From contig NC_063447.1 in NCBI RefSeq assembly GCF_020379485.1, forward strand, positions 54,363,452-54,427,451: a stretch of DNA of 64,000 nt. Reading direction: 5' to 3'. The notes beneath the pieces were generated by a model. It saw only the letters and a program-made list of their open reading frames with translations. It was not told the origin of the DNA and ran no database searches. Positions 34,092-46,002 of the stretch are shown one piece after another; the first letter of the stretch is position 1; each line of letters opens with the position of its first letter. This stretch comes from Brassica napus. Lineage: Eukaryota > Streptophyta > Magnoliopsida > Brassicales > Brassicaceae. The position numbers were made by a program, and so were the translations under genes.

Positions 34092-34748
34092 CTATTTAAT
34101 CTGACCGCAGTCGATCACGACGGGCTTGGAAAACTTGTCCTTAAGAGGTTCGTGTGATATGATCCTGACCACATCCAATCCTTCAACAACTTGGCCGAAG
34201 ACGACGTGTAGATCGTCGAGTTCCCAGTTCTCGGTCAAGGAGATCAAAAACTGAGATTGGTTGGTGTCAGGACCATTGTTGTTCATGGAGAGGATACCCG
34301 GACCGGTGTGCTTTTTGATGAAGTTCTCATCCTCGAAAAAACCTCCGGCGTAGATTGATTCGCCTCCGTATCCTTTCCTTTCGTAAGTGAAATCTCCTCC
34401 GCCAATGATATAATCGGGGCACATATGGTGGATGATTGATCCTTTGTAATGAAGTGGCTTACCCTTCTTCCCCATGCCTTTCTCGCCTGTACAGAGGGCG
34501 CGGAAATTCTCTGCCGTCCGTGGGGTCGTGTCGGCAAAGAGCTCCATCACGATCCGACCAACAGCTTTGCCGCGCACCGCCATATCAAAGAAAACCTTTG
34601 GGTTAGCCTTTCCTGGAGAGCATTCTAGGGGCTTTTGAGAGGACGGATTCGTACATAGATTACCAGCTGCAGCAGAGTTTGGGTTAATGCTAATGTTAAG
34701 TCCTTCACCAGCCGGAATGTTTATGTTGATGGTAAATCCACCGGCCAT
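34092..34748 (-). CDS. Cyclophilin-like protein with altered active site (intronless)
   Basis: 218 codons from ATG at 34748 to TAG at 34092. Residues about 1-50 are a Gly/Asn/Ser-rich extension with no signal peptide. The cyclophilin fold follows: [58 protein letters not shown] and a closing VIDCGQ. Cyclophilins are peptidyl-prolyl isomerases. Here the catalytic Arg of the usual FHRVIP is His (IHHMCP), the Gln of QGGDFT is Gly, the FFIC Phe is Leu, and the Trp of the drug-binding loop is displaced. Proline isomerase activity is therefore doubtful. An intact frame next to a broken copy (44173-44841) suggests selection or youth. The leader has a CT microsatellite and TATAAAAT on the minus strand, unusually near the ATG. 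It resembles the intronless ROC/CYP18 group. Confidence 0.85.
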   Translation of the reverse strand: MAGGFTININIPAGEGLNISINPNSAAAGNLCTNPSSQKPLECSPGKANPKVFFDMAVRGKAVGRIVMELFADTTPRTAENFRALCTGEKGMGKKGKPLHYKGSIIHHMCPDYIIGGGDFTYERKGYGGESIYAGGFFEDENFIKKHTGPGILSMNNNGPDTNQSQFLISLTENWELDDLHVVFGQVVEGLDVVRIISHEPLKDKFSKPVVIDCGQIK

Positions 34749-34926
34749 TCTCTGAGTTTGGATCTAAGGAATTTTATAGGTTTCCTGGGGCTGGGAGGAG
34801 TTATCGAGAGAGAGAGACAACATATAGTAGTTCCAATGAAAATAAATAGTAAAGTGAAGGAAGATCGTCGGCCGTATTTGTAGATTTTTTAAACAGTATT
34901 TTAGGTTAACTGTGGTTAGATCGAAT

Positions 34927-36374
34927 CTCACTAGCGTTAAATCTAATATGACTGCTTCTATTTTGAAAATATTTACTGAACCATGTCACTCCGTTTTAAA
35001 ATTTTTTTATGCTTTTTTAATTATTAAAATATATTATCGATAACCTTTAAATCTAACTGCAATTTATTTTAAAATTTCTTTTCTTTCGGATCAAGCTAAT
35101 TAAAAACACTCACATTTTTGTTGGTTCTATCAACAACACTTACGTTTTTTTTTGTTTTTCTTAAGTAACACTTGCCTTTCAATATAAAAAACGTTTATTG
35201 TACAATCGCTGTCACATATTGGATACTGCATTTTTCAACATTTAAACTAGGCCTGGGCAAAATAACCGGAACCGAAGAACCGAACCGAAACCGAACCGAA
35301 ATACCCGAAACCGGAACCGGACCAATACCCTCAAATACCCGAACGGTTCCTATATTTTTATATCCGAAATAACCGAACCGAACCGGAACCGAACCGAGAA
35401 CCGAACGGGTATCCGAATATATAAAAATATTAATTATATATACATATATAACATCACTAAATATATATTTTTAATTTAAAATTCTATTAAAAGTATTTGA
35501 AAATAGTTGATGATAACTAAATTATTATAAAGTATCCAAACTACCCGAAAGTATCCGAAACTATCCGGATAGTTTTATTCGAAATATCCAAAGTAATCCG
35601 AAATATCCAAAATTTTTATCTAAATCATCCTAATTATTTGATATTTTACCTTAAATAACCGATATTTTACCTTAAATAACCAATATTTTATCCAAATTAT
35701 CCAAACTATCCGAACTATCCGAACCCGAACCGGATCTAAATGAGAACCGAACTTTTTCCGGATATTTTCCGGTTCCTACATTTACTATCCGAACCGAACC
35801 GAACCCGAAACTATCCGAACCGAACCGAACCGAAAATAGGTCAAGTACTAAATGGATCCTCTAGCCCCTATCCGAACTACCCAAAACCCGAAATACCCGA
35901 ACCGAACCGAACCGATACCCGAAATGCCCAGGCCTAATTTAAACTATACATTATTATACACATCAGTGTTTCAACCATGTTCCAAAACGGGTTCTTGGTG
36001 GCCGATTAAAATCCCAGCGAAACTCTATTCGACGGTTGGCCAAGGCGATTTTATCATATGCAGTCACACTATCGGTTACGAGAATTGTTTCTTTTTAAGT
36101 TTTGAGAGTATAAAACGAGATATTAGATGATATATATTATGAGTTAAAACATAAAAAAAGATGTAATTTCGATGAATTACGTGAAAATATCTTTATTACC
36201 GCTATGGAAGTGCATTAGAGATCGTAAGATCTGGAGAAAATTATTAGGGATGACGAAGCGAATTACCATGTTACTCTACATTAAAAGGAAAAAAAAATCT
36301 TAAAATGGAACAAAAACGAGCTCCACTCGGGTTGAACTCAGGTAAAGTTGAGTGACGCTTTAGTACCACTGGAC
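34927..36374. repeat. Single copy of the ~705-bp array unit within copy A (MITE-interrupted)
   Basis: Begins CACTAGCGTTAAATCTAATA and carries all unit landmarks: CGGATCAAGCTAATTAAAA, CAATCGCTGTCACATATTGG, CGACGGTTGGCCAAGGCGAT, TGAATTACGTGAAAATATC, GACGAAGCGAATT. It is split by the 689-bp MITE and ends in the tRNA-like A/B-box segment (36320-36374). Confidence 0.85.
35248..35936. mobile_element. hAT-like MITE 1 with 12-bp perfect TIRs and 8-bp TSD
   Basis: The ends are TAGGCCTGGGCA and TGCCCAGGCCTA. The 8-bp target duplication ATTTAAAC lies at 35240-35247 and 35937-35944. Sister units carry the empty site CATTTAAACTATACATTA. The 689-bp body is mostly degenerate CCGAA-type short repeats (CCGAACCGAACCG) and encodes nothing. 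Confidence 0.92.
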
Positions 36375-37065
36375 TAGGGATATTGTCATGGGTAAAATAA
36401 CTCTATCCGTCCCAAACCCGAATCAAACCCGCCCAAAAATACCGTAAACTAGAAAACCCGAAAAAAATTCAGTACCATTAGGGTAACCCACGAAAAACCG
36501 GTAGAATTTTAGGTTTACCCGCGAGTACTCGAATCTTTTTTGTCAATAATATTTTTTCTAAAGTTTTTCTGCTTGTTCAATCAAACTTAACATGTTAGCT
36601 TTATATAAAAAAATGGGTTTGTTAACAATCTTTTTGTTTGTTGTTGATATGAGTTATTTGAACTAAGCCATGTAAACAAACATCCACGCACTTACTAAGA
36701 TTAATAAAAAAAAAAAATCAAACAAAAATTAAGAAAAATAAAAATAGAGCGAAAAGATATGGTTCAATTCCAAGAAACGTGGTAAACAGAATATTCAATA
36801 CAAGATTCTCGGCGAATCCACTTCTCCGAACAAAAGATAAGACATTAAGTAAAACGCCATCGTTTAAACTAACACTACATTTTTTTAAAAAATGCCATAG
36901 GGTTCCCGAAACCAAGAAGGTAAAACCCGATCGGATAATTTATAAACCAAGAACCACCTAAAATAAACCCGCGAAATTTGGAGACTGAACATACGGGTTT
37001 TGGGTTTTAGATTTTAATAGGGCTTAGGGTACCCTATGGATTTTTACCCATTATTAACATTCCTA
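36375..37065. mobile_element. hAT-like MITE 2 with imperfect TIRs
   Basis: The left end TAGGGATATTGTCATGGGTA and the right-end complement TAGGAATGTTAATAATGGGTA are imperfect inverted repeats. The 8-bp target duplication CACTGGAC/CACTGCAC lies at 36367-36374 and 37066-37073. The empty site is seen at 42815-42830 (CACTGGACCATCAG). 691 bp, non-coding. Confidence 0.85.
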
Positions 37066-37073
37066 CACTGCAC

Positions 37074-37950
37074 CATCAGAAATTATTAGAAATATTTTCT
37101 TCAAACATTAAATAACCTAAACTATTAGAATTTTTTTAAAATATTCAAACCTAATCTCTGATTAATCCCCAAATTTTCCATTTGTAAAATTTTTTGTGGA
37201 TTCCAATCGACAAACCTCAATTTTGTTTTAGAAAAAATTAGTAAGAAGAATAAGAGAAAAAGCTTTACAGGATATTATAATAAAAAATTTAAATATTTTT
37301 TCCGAAGAATACGAATATTTGATACCTTAATAAAACTAGATTTATATTAAATAAATTTTATTATAGATTGTATAAGAATCTACAATTTTATGAATTATCA
37401 ATACAATTAAAACAAAATTTTTTTATCTACTTACAAATAGCCTAGGTTAAACCATTACATTTAACTACATTTCCTATTATTTAAATTAAATCTAACTTAA
37501 TTATTATTAAATATACATATTGCCTAAAATTGAGGAATTAATTAAATAATCAATTATTTTTGAAACTTTTTTTTATCAACAATTATTTATTTTTGAAACT
37601 AATTAATTCAATTTATATGAACACTAAATATAAGTATCTAATCTTTACGGGTTTTGCATGATATACTAGAATGTTAAATACTAAAATTTAAGTAACTAAT
37701 CTTTACAGGTGTATTAAATAGTATATGCCAAATTCAGTTATTTAGTTATCAGAAAATGGTGGCTCTATTAGGACTAAAATCGATTTTACTATTGTGCTTA
37801 ATAATTTGATAGGATAAGGCATATATTTAATATATAGTTAATTTAAGTAGAAATTACTGAGATTCAAATAAATGTAATGGTCTAATTATAAATTTTTGTA
37901 AGTAGATGTTTAATGTTTTTGCTTTAATACAACCCACCTTTTGTAAGAAC
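37074..37950. repeat. Array-flanking tail segment, copy 1
   Basis: Continues from the array unit after the MITE. It matches 42828-43300 and 47758-48293 plus 51549-51640 (shared TAAATAACCTAAACTATTA, GATTCCAATCGACAAACCTC, CTTTACAGG, ACAACCCACCTTTTGTAAGAA). No ORF. Confidence 0.75.
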
Positions 37951-39982
37951 TAGGGCAGGCGGGTTAAAAAATAATATAAATTACTTAAGATGCTTAATTT
38001 ATTTTTAACTGAAATTAAAATTAATTTTAACGTTTTTTATTAAATTTTTTTATTAAAACATTTTATCTATTTATTTGACTATTTAATTTAAAAGTGTAAA
38101 TTTATTAATTAATGAAAGTTTTATTGAAATTATTATTTTGTTTTTAAATGTTTTTTTAATTTAACTATTGTAATAGTTAAAATTAATTTTAAAAATTGGT
38201 CGATGAGTTTAGGGAAGTTATAAGTAATAAATAATAAGTATTGAGAAGTTTAGACTACATAAAAATTCAAAAATGATCATTACTATTTAAAATATTATAG
38301 ATGTTTGTTCGACTCTTAAAATATATATAGATGATGTTTGAAAATAAAATAAATCACATAATCTAAGTAAGTCATGATTAGAATTTTAAAAATAAATGGC
38401 ACTTGGCAATTAGTATAGTATAATTCTTACACTTTACTATATATAATTAACTCATTATATATTAATTAATAATTTTTATTATATATTCTGATTTCATTTA
38501 AAATATATTATTTATGTATAACATGCTAAAGTATTTTTATTATAATTTTGGATTATATAATATTTATTTAATCAGATTTATTCTTTTAAATAAGAAGTTT
38601 TTAAACTTAAAAGATTGGAAAGTAAATTATTTACTATATTATTTTAATAATTTATTTTAAATATATGATCAATTGTTAAATGAAAATGAGTAATTGTTTT
38701 TTAATTTATTCACATATATATTAAATTATTAAAAAATGAAAAACATTTGATTATTTTTTCAAATCAATATATATATTTTTAATTATGTAAAATAAAAGAT
38801 TATAATGTTATGGTATACATGGGGAGGATGATGACATTCATAAAGCTATTTTTAAACATAATATGATTTTTAAATACTTAAATTATAATTATATTTGTAG
38901 AATTGAATTTGTTAGTTGTTAGAAGTGATGAAAATTGTTTTTCTTTATAAAGACTATGGATCGTTACCCGCGCCAAGGCGCAGAGTTTTTGCATTTTAAT
39001 CTATTTTTGTCTCTTACTTACTAATCTAGCATTCAGTTTTTCAATGCATTTTATCTTCACCATCTTCTCTTGTCTTGTTTACATTTGTTTTCATGTTCTG
39101 TCGTTTGATTTGTCTTAGTTTTGGCTTGTGTAATAATTTAACCCTGCTCATTCTTCTTTCATTCTTTATTGATTGATATTTTTATCTCGCATAGCTCTGT
39201 GTTGCCACTAATTTGCTCGAATCATTTTTCTTCATCTGCTTCATATTCTTTTCATATTCATTAACTATTGTCTCCAATCTCTTTAAATCCTACATGTTCT
39301 TTTGTTTATTAAATCAAATATTAAATATTGTTGAAACTGTTTATTTATTCTAATAAATCCTTACGATTATAACTAAGATGATATGGATAAAAGACTGATT
39401 ATAATTTAGTTGAAATTAAAGTCTAAAGTAGAAGTTATTAAACTTGCAATCCTTCTTTTTGTCATCCAAAATAGCTTTAGTCAAATCAATTATATTGATT
39501 TATAAAACCCATAAGCTATTTCAATCCCAAACAATAAAAAACAGGCGCATTTGTTATTGACGCTGCGGCGGGTTTCCTTTACTATAAATATAACTGTTTG
39601 TCACAACTGTTAATAAACCCAAATGTGTTTACAAAAGCTACACATATAAGAGTTTCATACTCATTTCTCTTTCTCTAGTCATCTCTTATGTTTGTAGCTA
39701 TCATAATACAATCATCAAACAAATGACGTATCTCTTGGTTCCATAAAAAATATGCAAAATGACTGTTTTTTGCAGACTCCATGATCACTGAGTATTATAA
39801 ATATCAAACTCTGTCTATGGTCTATTTATATGTTGAGAAAATGTCTCGAAATGTAGCCTCCAAATAATGATTTCCAGGTCAACACACTGCATGTGAACCT
39901 CCACAATGGGATCATCGGATCTGCAGATACCGCTACATGTCGAGTCGAACATAGCTACACATATGTTCCCTGCTTGTGCCTT
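37951..39982. other. Extremely AT-rich gene-free stretch
   Basis: Poly(A)/poly(T)-laden sequence. At 38957 a GC-rich hairpin-like block (CCCGCGCCAAGGCGC) resembles a decayed Helitron 3' end. At 39591-39746 a TATA-like motif, a leader and a 7-codon stub ORF could be the remains of a small gene. Confidence 0.45.
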
Positions 39983-42779
39983 TCTATTTTGAAAATATTT
40001 ACAGAACCATGTCATTCCTTTTTTAAAAAACTTTTATGCTTTTTTAATTTTTAAAATATATTATCCATAACCTTTAAATCTAACTACAATTTATTTTAAA
40101 ATTTCTTTTCTTTTCCCTTTCTTTCGGATCAAGCTAATTAAAAACACTCACATTTTTGTTGGCTCTATCAACAACACTCACATTTTTTTTTTTTGCTAAG
40201 TAACACTTGCGTTTCAATATAAAAAACGTTTATTGTACAATCGCTGTCACATATTGGATACTGCATTTTTCAACATTTAAACTATACATTATTATACACA
40301 TCAGTGTTTCAACCATGTTCCAAAACCTGTTCTTCGCGGCTGATTAAATCCCGGCGAGACTCTATTCGACGGTTGGCCAAGGCGATTTTATCATATGCAG
40401 TCACACTATCGGTTACGAGAATTGTTTCTTTTTAAGTTTTGAGAGTATAAAACGAGATAATAGATGATATATATTATGAGTTAAAACATAAAAAAAGATG
40501 TAATTTCGATGAATTACGTGAAAATATCTTTATTACCGCTATGGAAGTGCAGTAGTGATCGTAAGATCTGGAGGAAATTATTAGGTATGACGAAGCGAAT
40601 TGACCATGTTACCCTACATTAAAAGGAAAAAAAAAATCTTAAAATGGAACAAAACCGAGCTCAGTAGCGTTAAATCTAATATGACTACTTCTATTTTGAA
40701 AATATTTACTGAACCATTTCACTCCTTTTTTTTAAACTTTTATGCTTTTTTTAATTATTAAAATATATTATCGATAACCTTTAAATCTAACTGCAATTTA
40801 TTTTAAATTTTCATTTCTTTTCCCTTCCTTTCGGATCAAGCTAATTAAAATTACTCACATTTTTGTTGGCTCTATGAACAACACTCACGTTTTTTTTTTT
40901 TGCTAAGTAACACTTGCGTTTCAATATAAAAAACGTTTATTGTACAATCGCTGTCACATATTGGACAATGCATTTTTCAACATTTAAAATATACATTATA
41001 TACACATCAGTGTTTCAACCATGTTCCAAAACGTGTTCTTGGCGGCCGATTAAATCCCGGCGAGACTCTATTCGACGGTTGGCCAAGGCGATTTTATCAT
41101 ATGCAGTCACACTATCGGTTACGACACTTGTTTCTTTTTATGTTTTGAGAGTATAAAACGAGATATTAGATGATATATATTATGAGTTAAAACATAAAAA
41201 GATATAATTTCGATGAATTACGTGAAAATATCTTTATTACCGCTATGGAAGTGCAGTAGAGATTGTAAGATCTGGAGAAAATTATTAGGTATGACGAAGC
41301 GAATTGACCATGTTACCCTACATTAAAAGGAAAAAAAAATCTTAAAATGGAACAAAAACGAGCTCACTAGCGTTAAATCTAATATGACTGCTTCTATTTT
41401 GAAAATATTTACTGAACCATGTCACTCATTTTTTTTAAAACTTTTATGCTTTTTTAATTATTAAAATATATTATCGATAACCTTTAAATCTAACTGTAAT
41501 TTATTTTAAATTTTCATTTCTTTTCTCTTCCTTTTGGATCAAGCTAATTAAAATTACTCACATTTTTGTTGGCTCTATCAACAACACTCACGTTTTTTTT
41601 TTTTTTTGCTAAGTAACACTTGCGTTTCAATATAAAAAACGTTTATTGTACAATCGCTGTCATATATTGGATACTGCATTTTTCAACATTTAAAATATAC
41701 ATTATTATACACATCAGTGTTTCAACCATGTTCCACAACGTGTTCTTGGCGGCCGATTAAATCCCGGCGAGACTCTATTCGACGGTTGGCCAAGGCGATT
41801 TTATCATATGCAGTCACACTATCGGTTACGACAATTGTTTTTTTTTTTATGTTTTGAGAGTATAAAACGAGATATTAAATGATATATATTATGAGTTAAA
41901 ACATAAAAAGATGTAATTTCGATGAATTACGTGAAAATATCTTTATTACCGCTATGGAAGTGCAGTAGAGATCGTAAGATCTGGAGAAAATTATTAGGGA
42001 TGACAAAGCGAATTGACCATGTTACCCTACATTAAAAGGAAAAAAAATCTTAAATTGGAACAAAAACGAGCTCACTAGCGTTAAATCTAATATGACTGCT
42101 TCTATTTTGAAAATATTTACTGAACCATGTCACTCCTTTTTTTTAATACTTTTATACTTTTTTTTAATTATTAAAATATATTATCGATAACCTTTAAATC
42201 TAACTGCAATTTATTTTGAATTTTCATTTCTTTTCCCTTCCTTTCGGATCAAGCTAATTAAAAACACTCACATTTTTGTTGGCTCTATCAACAACACTCA
42301 CGTTTTTTTTTCCCTAAGTAACACTTGCGTTTCAATATAAAAAACGTTTATTGTACAATCGCTGTCACATATTGGATAATGCATTTTTCAACATTTAAAA
42401 TATACATTATTATACACATCAGAGTTTCAACCATGTTCCAAAACGGGTTCTTGGCGGCCGATTAAATCCCGGCAAAACTCTATTCGACGGTTGGCCAAGG
42501 CGATTTTATCATATGCAGTCACACTATCGGTTACGAGAATTGTTTCTTTTTAAGTTTTGAGAGTATAAAACGAGATATTTGATGATATATTTTGAGTTAA
42601 AACATAAAAAATGTAATTTTGATAAATTACGTGAAAATATCTTTATTACCGCTATGGAAGTGCAGTAGATATTGTAAGATCTAGAGAAAATTATTAGGGA
42701 TGACGAAGCGAATTGACCATTTTACCCTACATTAAAAGGAAAAAAAATCTTAAGATAGAACAAAAACGAGCTCCGCTCG
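39983..42779. repeat. Tandem array of ~705-bp units, four copies
   Basis: Units start at about 39983 (5'-truncated), 40661, 41364 and 42072. The TAGCGTT anchors at 40665, 41368 and 42076 are 703 and 708 bp apart. All units keep the same landmarks (CGACGGTTGGCCAAGGCGAT, TTACCGCTATGGAAGTGCAG, GATCGTAAGATCTGGAG) with scattered substitutions and T-run length changes. There is no conserved ORF. The units are too long and AT-rich for a classical centromere satellite and look like tandemly amplified transposon-derived sequence. Confidence 0.92.
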
Positions 42780-42826
42780 GGTTGAACTCAGGTAAAGTGG
42801 AGTGACACTTCAGTACCACTGGACCA
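42779..42826 (-). other. tRNA-like Pol III A and B boxes
   Basis: On the minus strand TGGTCCAGTGG fits the A-box consensus TRGYNNARNNG and, 28 nt on, GTTCAACCC fits the B-box consensus GWTCRANNC. Equivalent segments lie at about 36333-36375 and 45736-45785. No cloverleaf can be completed, so a SINE-like or tRNA-derived promoter is more likely than a tRNA gene. Confidence 0.45.
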
Positions 42827-42827
42827 T

Positions 42828-43300
42828 CAGAAACTTTTGGAAATATTCTCTTCAAACGTTAAATAACCTAAACTATTATAATTTTTTTTAAAAAATAATA
42901 ACTAATTTCTGATTAATCCCTAAATTTTTCATTTGTAGAAATGTTTGTGGATTCCAGTCGACAAACCTCACAATGTTTTTTTAAAAAAAAATCAGTAAGA
43001 AGAATAAGAGAAAAAGCTTTACAGGAAATTATAGTAAAAAATATAAATATTTTTTATCCGAAGAAATACAAATATTTGATATCTTAATAAAACTAGATTT
43101 CTGTTAAATAAATTTAATTAGAAATTGTAGAAGAAGCTATAATTTTATGAATTATCAATACAATTAAAACATTAACAATTTTTATCTACTTACAAACAGT
43201 CTAGTTTGAACCATTACATTTAACTACAATTCCTATTATCTACAATTAAATCTAACTTAATTATTATTAAATATACACATTGTCTAAAATATACAAAAGA
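42828..43300. repeat. Array-flanking tail segment, copy 2 (truncated)
   Basis: Matches the beginning of 37074-37950 with indels and diverges near 43290. 43300-43775 has no supported gene. Confidence 0.7.
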
Positions 43301-44172
43301 TCAAAAGAAGTAATGAGAGATGCATTGAATGAAAAAATCGTTAGAGAAGTGGAGACGACGCTTGGATTAAGAGAAGTAAATTATCAACTATTTGGGAAAT
43401 TAATTTATTGATTAATTAAAATGATTCAATTAAAAATGTTAGATAACTTATTTTAGATTTTATGCATATAAATATTCAGATATTTTCGGACAATTTCGGG
43501 TGGTTCAAATGCTTTTTAATAAAAAAAATTCAAAAACTTTTGGATACTTTTAATAGAGTTTTGAAGTGTACAGATATATATATATAGATATATGTGTATA
43601 TAAAATTAACATAATTTTTTTTTATGAATTTGGATATTCATTTGATTTTCTGTTCGGTTTAGCTTTGTTTATTTTGGATATAGAAATATAATAAACATTC
43701 AGATATTTAGGGTTTTGGTTTAGTTCCGGTTTAGAGCATTTCAGATTCATTTGGGTTTGGGTCTTGGATTCTGTTTTTTTCCTAGACCTATTACGGACTA
43801 TAATATCTATCATCTGCATATGGCAGCCAAACATATACTTTGTCTTAGTGTCGGCTCTAGTTACTTTAGTTTAGGCAGGCAAACGGAACATGAGAACAAG
43901 AATCTCTTAGAAATCAACGACTAATGTTTCCAAATTCTAATAAGAATATCTTTATGGAAAACATGATAAAACAGAATTTTTTTAACATGTTTCTGCAATA
44001 GCAAACAACATGATAAACTGATGATGGTTGTTATCATTATTCAATGGTAGCCAATCTAAATTCAAGAAAAAGATAAAAAAAACAAGAGTAACAAAATTAA
44101 AAACGCACCAAACATCAAAAGGACACAAAGCAAGCAAGCATCCATTGTAGTTGGAAAATATCTCTGTCAGAT

Positions 44173-44841
44173 CTATTTAATCTGACCGCAGTCGATCACG
44201 ACGGGCTTGGAAAGCTTGTCCTTAAGAGGTTCGTGTGATATGATCCTGACCACATCCAATCCTTCAACAACTTGGCCGAAGACGACGTGTACATCGTCGA
44301 GTTCTCAGTTCTCAGTCAAGGAGATCAAAAACTGAGATTGGTTGGTGTCAGGACCACCGTTGTTAAAACTTTTATGCTTTTTTAATTATTAAAATATATC
44401 AACGATATATATTATAATACAAAGTTTTATTATATCAAAAATATAATTTTTAACAGTTATATAATCTACGAATTAGTTTATTTGAGATTTTATATGTACA
44501 ATTTTACGTAAGTTTGTTTTAGGCATGATAATTATATCCGGATAAAAAAGCAAACCGAACCGACCCAAAAATATAAGTGTAGTTCAGGTCCAGAGAAGAT
44601 AACCTATTGAGTTTTTTTTGGACCCGCATGTCTTTGTTTGAGTCCGGATCCTACTCTAGATCCGATCATAAATATGTTGTGTTTATTAGGTATATTTGAA
44701 TATTTCAAATATATTTCCTGTAATATGGGCATTTTTTTAAGTTTTTGGTTTACGATTATAGTTTTTGATTTCAGGTAAATTATAGTTTTTAAGTCCTTCA
44801 CCAGCCGGAATGTTTATGTTGATGGTAAATCCACCGGCCAT
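44173..44841 (-). pseudogene. Cyclophilin-like pseudogene with replaced middle
   Basis: The C-terminal part (44173-44364) and the first about 18 codons (44841-44790) match 34092-34748 closely, but about 415 bp between them is gone. In its place are 35 bp of array-unit sequence (44365-44399) and about 380 bp of Helitron sequence. A Trp codon corresponding to the NWELDD motif has become TGA (near 44300). It is clearly non-functional. Confidence 0.9.
44400..44789 (-). mobile_element. Helitron fragment inside the cyclophilin pseudogene
   Basis: Matches 46040-46425 of the intact Helitron (TAATACAAAGTTTTATTATA through CCGAACCGACCC to TTTTTGATTTCAGGTAAAT), but lacks both Helitron ends. It therefore arrived by recombination or template switching, not by a clean insertion. 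Confidence 0.8.
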
Positions 44842-45809
44842 TCTCTGAGTTTGGATCTAAGAAATTATATAGGTTTCCTGGGGCTGGGAGGAGTTATCGA
44901 GAGAGAGAGACAACATATAGTAGTTCCAATGAAAATAAATAGTAAAGTGAAGGAAGATCGTCGGCCGTATTTGTAGATTTTTTAAACTGTATTTTAGGTT
45001 AACTGTGGTTAAATCTAATCCCACTAGCGTTAAATATAATATGACTGCTTCTATTTTGAAAATATTTACAGAACCATGTCACTCCTTTTTTAAAAAACTT
45101 TTATGCTTTTTTAATTATTAAAATATATTATCCATAACCTTTAAATCTAACTGCAATTTATTTTAAAATTTCTTTTCTTTTCCCTTTCTTTCGGATCAAG
45201 CTAATTAAAAACACTCACATTTTTGTTGGCTCTATCAACAACACTCACATTTTTTTTTTTTTTTGCCAAGTAACACTTGCCTTTCAATATAAAAAACGTT
45301 TATTGTACAATCGCTGTCACATATTGGATACTGCATTTTTCAACATTTAAACTATACATTATCATACACATCAGTGTTTCAACCATGTTCCAAAACGGGT
45401 TCTTGGCGGCCGATTAAATCCCAGCGAAACTCTATTCGACGGTTGGCCAAGGCGATTTTATCATATGCAGTCACACTATCGGTTACGAGAATTGTTTCTT
45501 TTTAAGTTTTGATAGTATAAAACGAGATATTAGATGATATATATTATGAGTTAAAACATAAAAAAAGATGTAATTTCGATGAATTACGTGAAAATATCTT
45601 TATTACCGCTATGGAAGTGCAGTAGAGATCGTAAGATCTGGAGAAAATTATTAGGGATGACGAAGCGAATTACCATGTTACTCTACATTAAAAGGAAAAA
45701 AAAATCTTAAAATGGAACAAAAACGAGCTCCACTCGGGTTGAACTCAGGTAAAGTGGAGTGACGCTTCAGTACCACTGGACTAGGGATATTGTCATGGGT
45801 AAAATAACT

Positions 45810-46002
45810 TTTCTTTTCCCTTCCTTTCGGATGAAGCTAATTAAAAACACTCACATTTTTGTTGGCTCTATCAACAACACTCACGTTTTTGTTTTTGTTT
45901 TTTTCTTTCTTAAGTAACACTTGCGTTTCAATATAAAAAACGTTTATTGTACAATCGCTGTCACATATTGGATACAACATGTTTCAACATTTCAACTATA
46001 CA
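45810..46002. repeat. Partial array unit left of Helitron
   Basis: Begins inside a unit at TTCTTTTCCCTTCC and ends ATTTCAACTATACA at the Helitron insertion point. The same unit resumes at 47423. Confidence 0.85.

Larger units (their letters stand above)
33727..36400. repeat. Segmental duplication, copy A
   Basis: Collinear with 43776-45809: CCTAGACCTATTACGGACTA, TCTGCATATGGCAGCC, the cyclophilin gene, its leader with GAGAGAGAGAC, one tandem-array unit, and the first bases of a MITE at 36375. Copy A has an extra MITE at 35248-35936 that copy B lacks. Confidence 0.85.
43776..45809. repeat. Segmental duplication, copy B
   Basis: Homologous to 33727-36400 but without MITE 1 and with the cyclophilin middle replaced. 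It ends after the first 35 bases of MITE 2 (TAGGGATATTGTCATGGGTA...AAAATAACT), where it switches into the middle of another array unit. Confidence 0.85.

Noticed and set aside
38957..38990. Helitron 3' end
   Set aside because: The hairpin is present but the terminal CTRR is replaced by a CTATGG context and no opposite end could be found.
39983..42779. CRISPR-like regular repeats
   Set aside because: The units are about 705 bp and contiguous without spacers, in plant nuclear DNA.
42779..42826. A functional tRNA gene
   Set aside because: A and B boxes match but no acceptor stem or anticodon loop can be formed.
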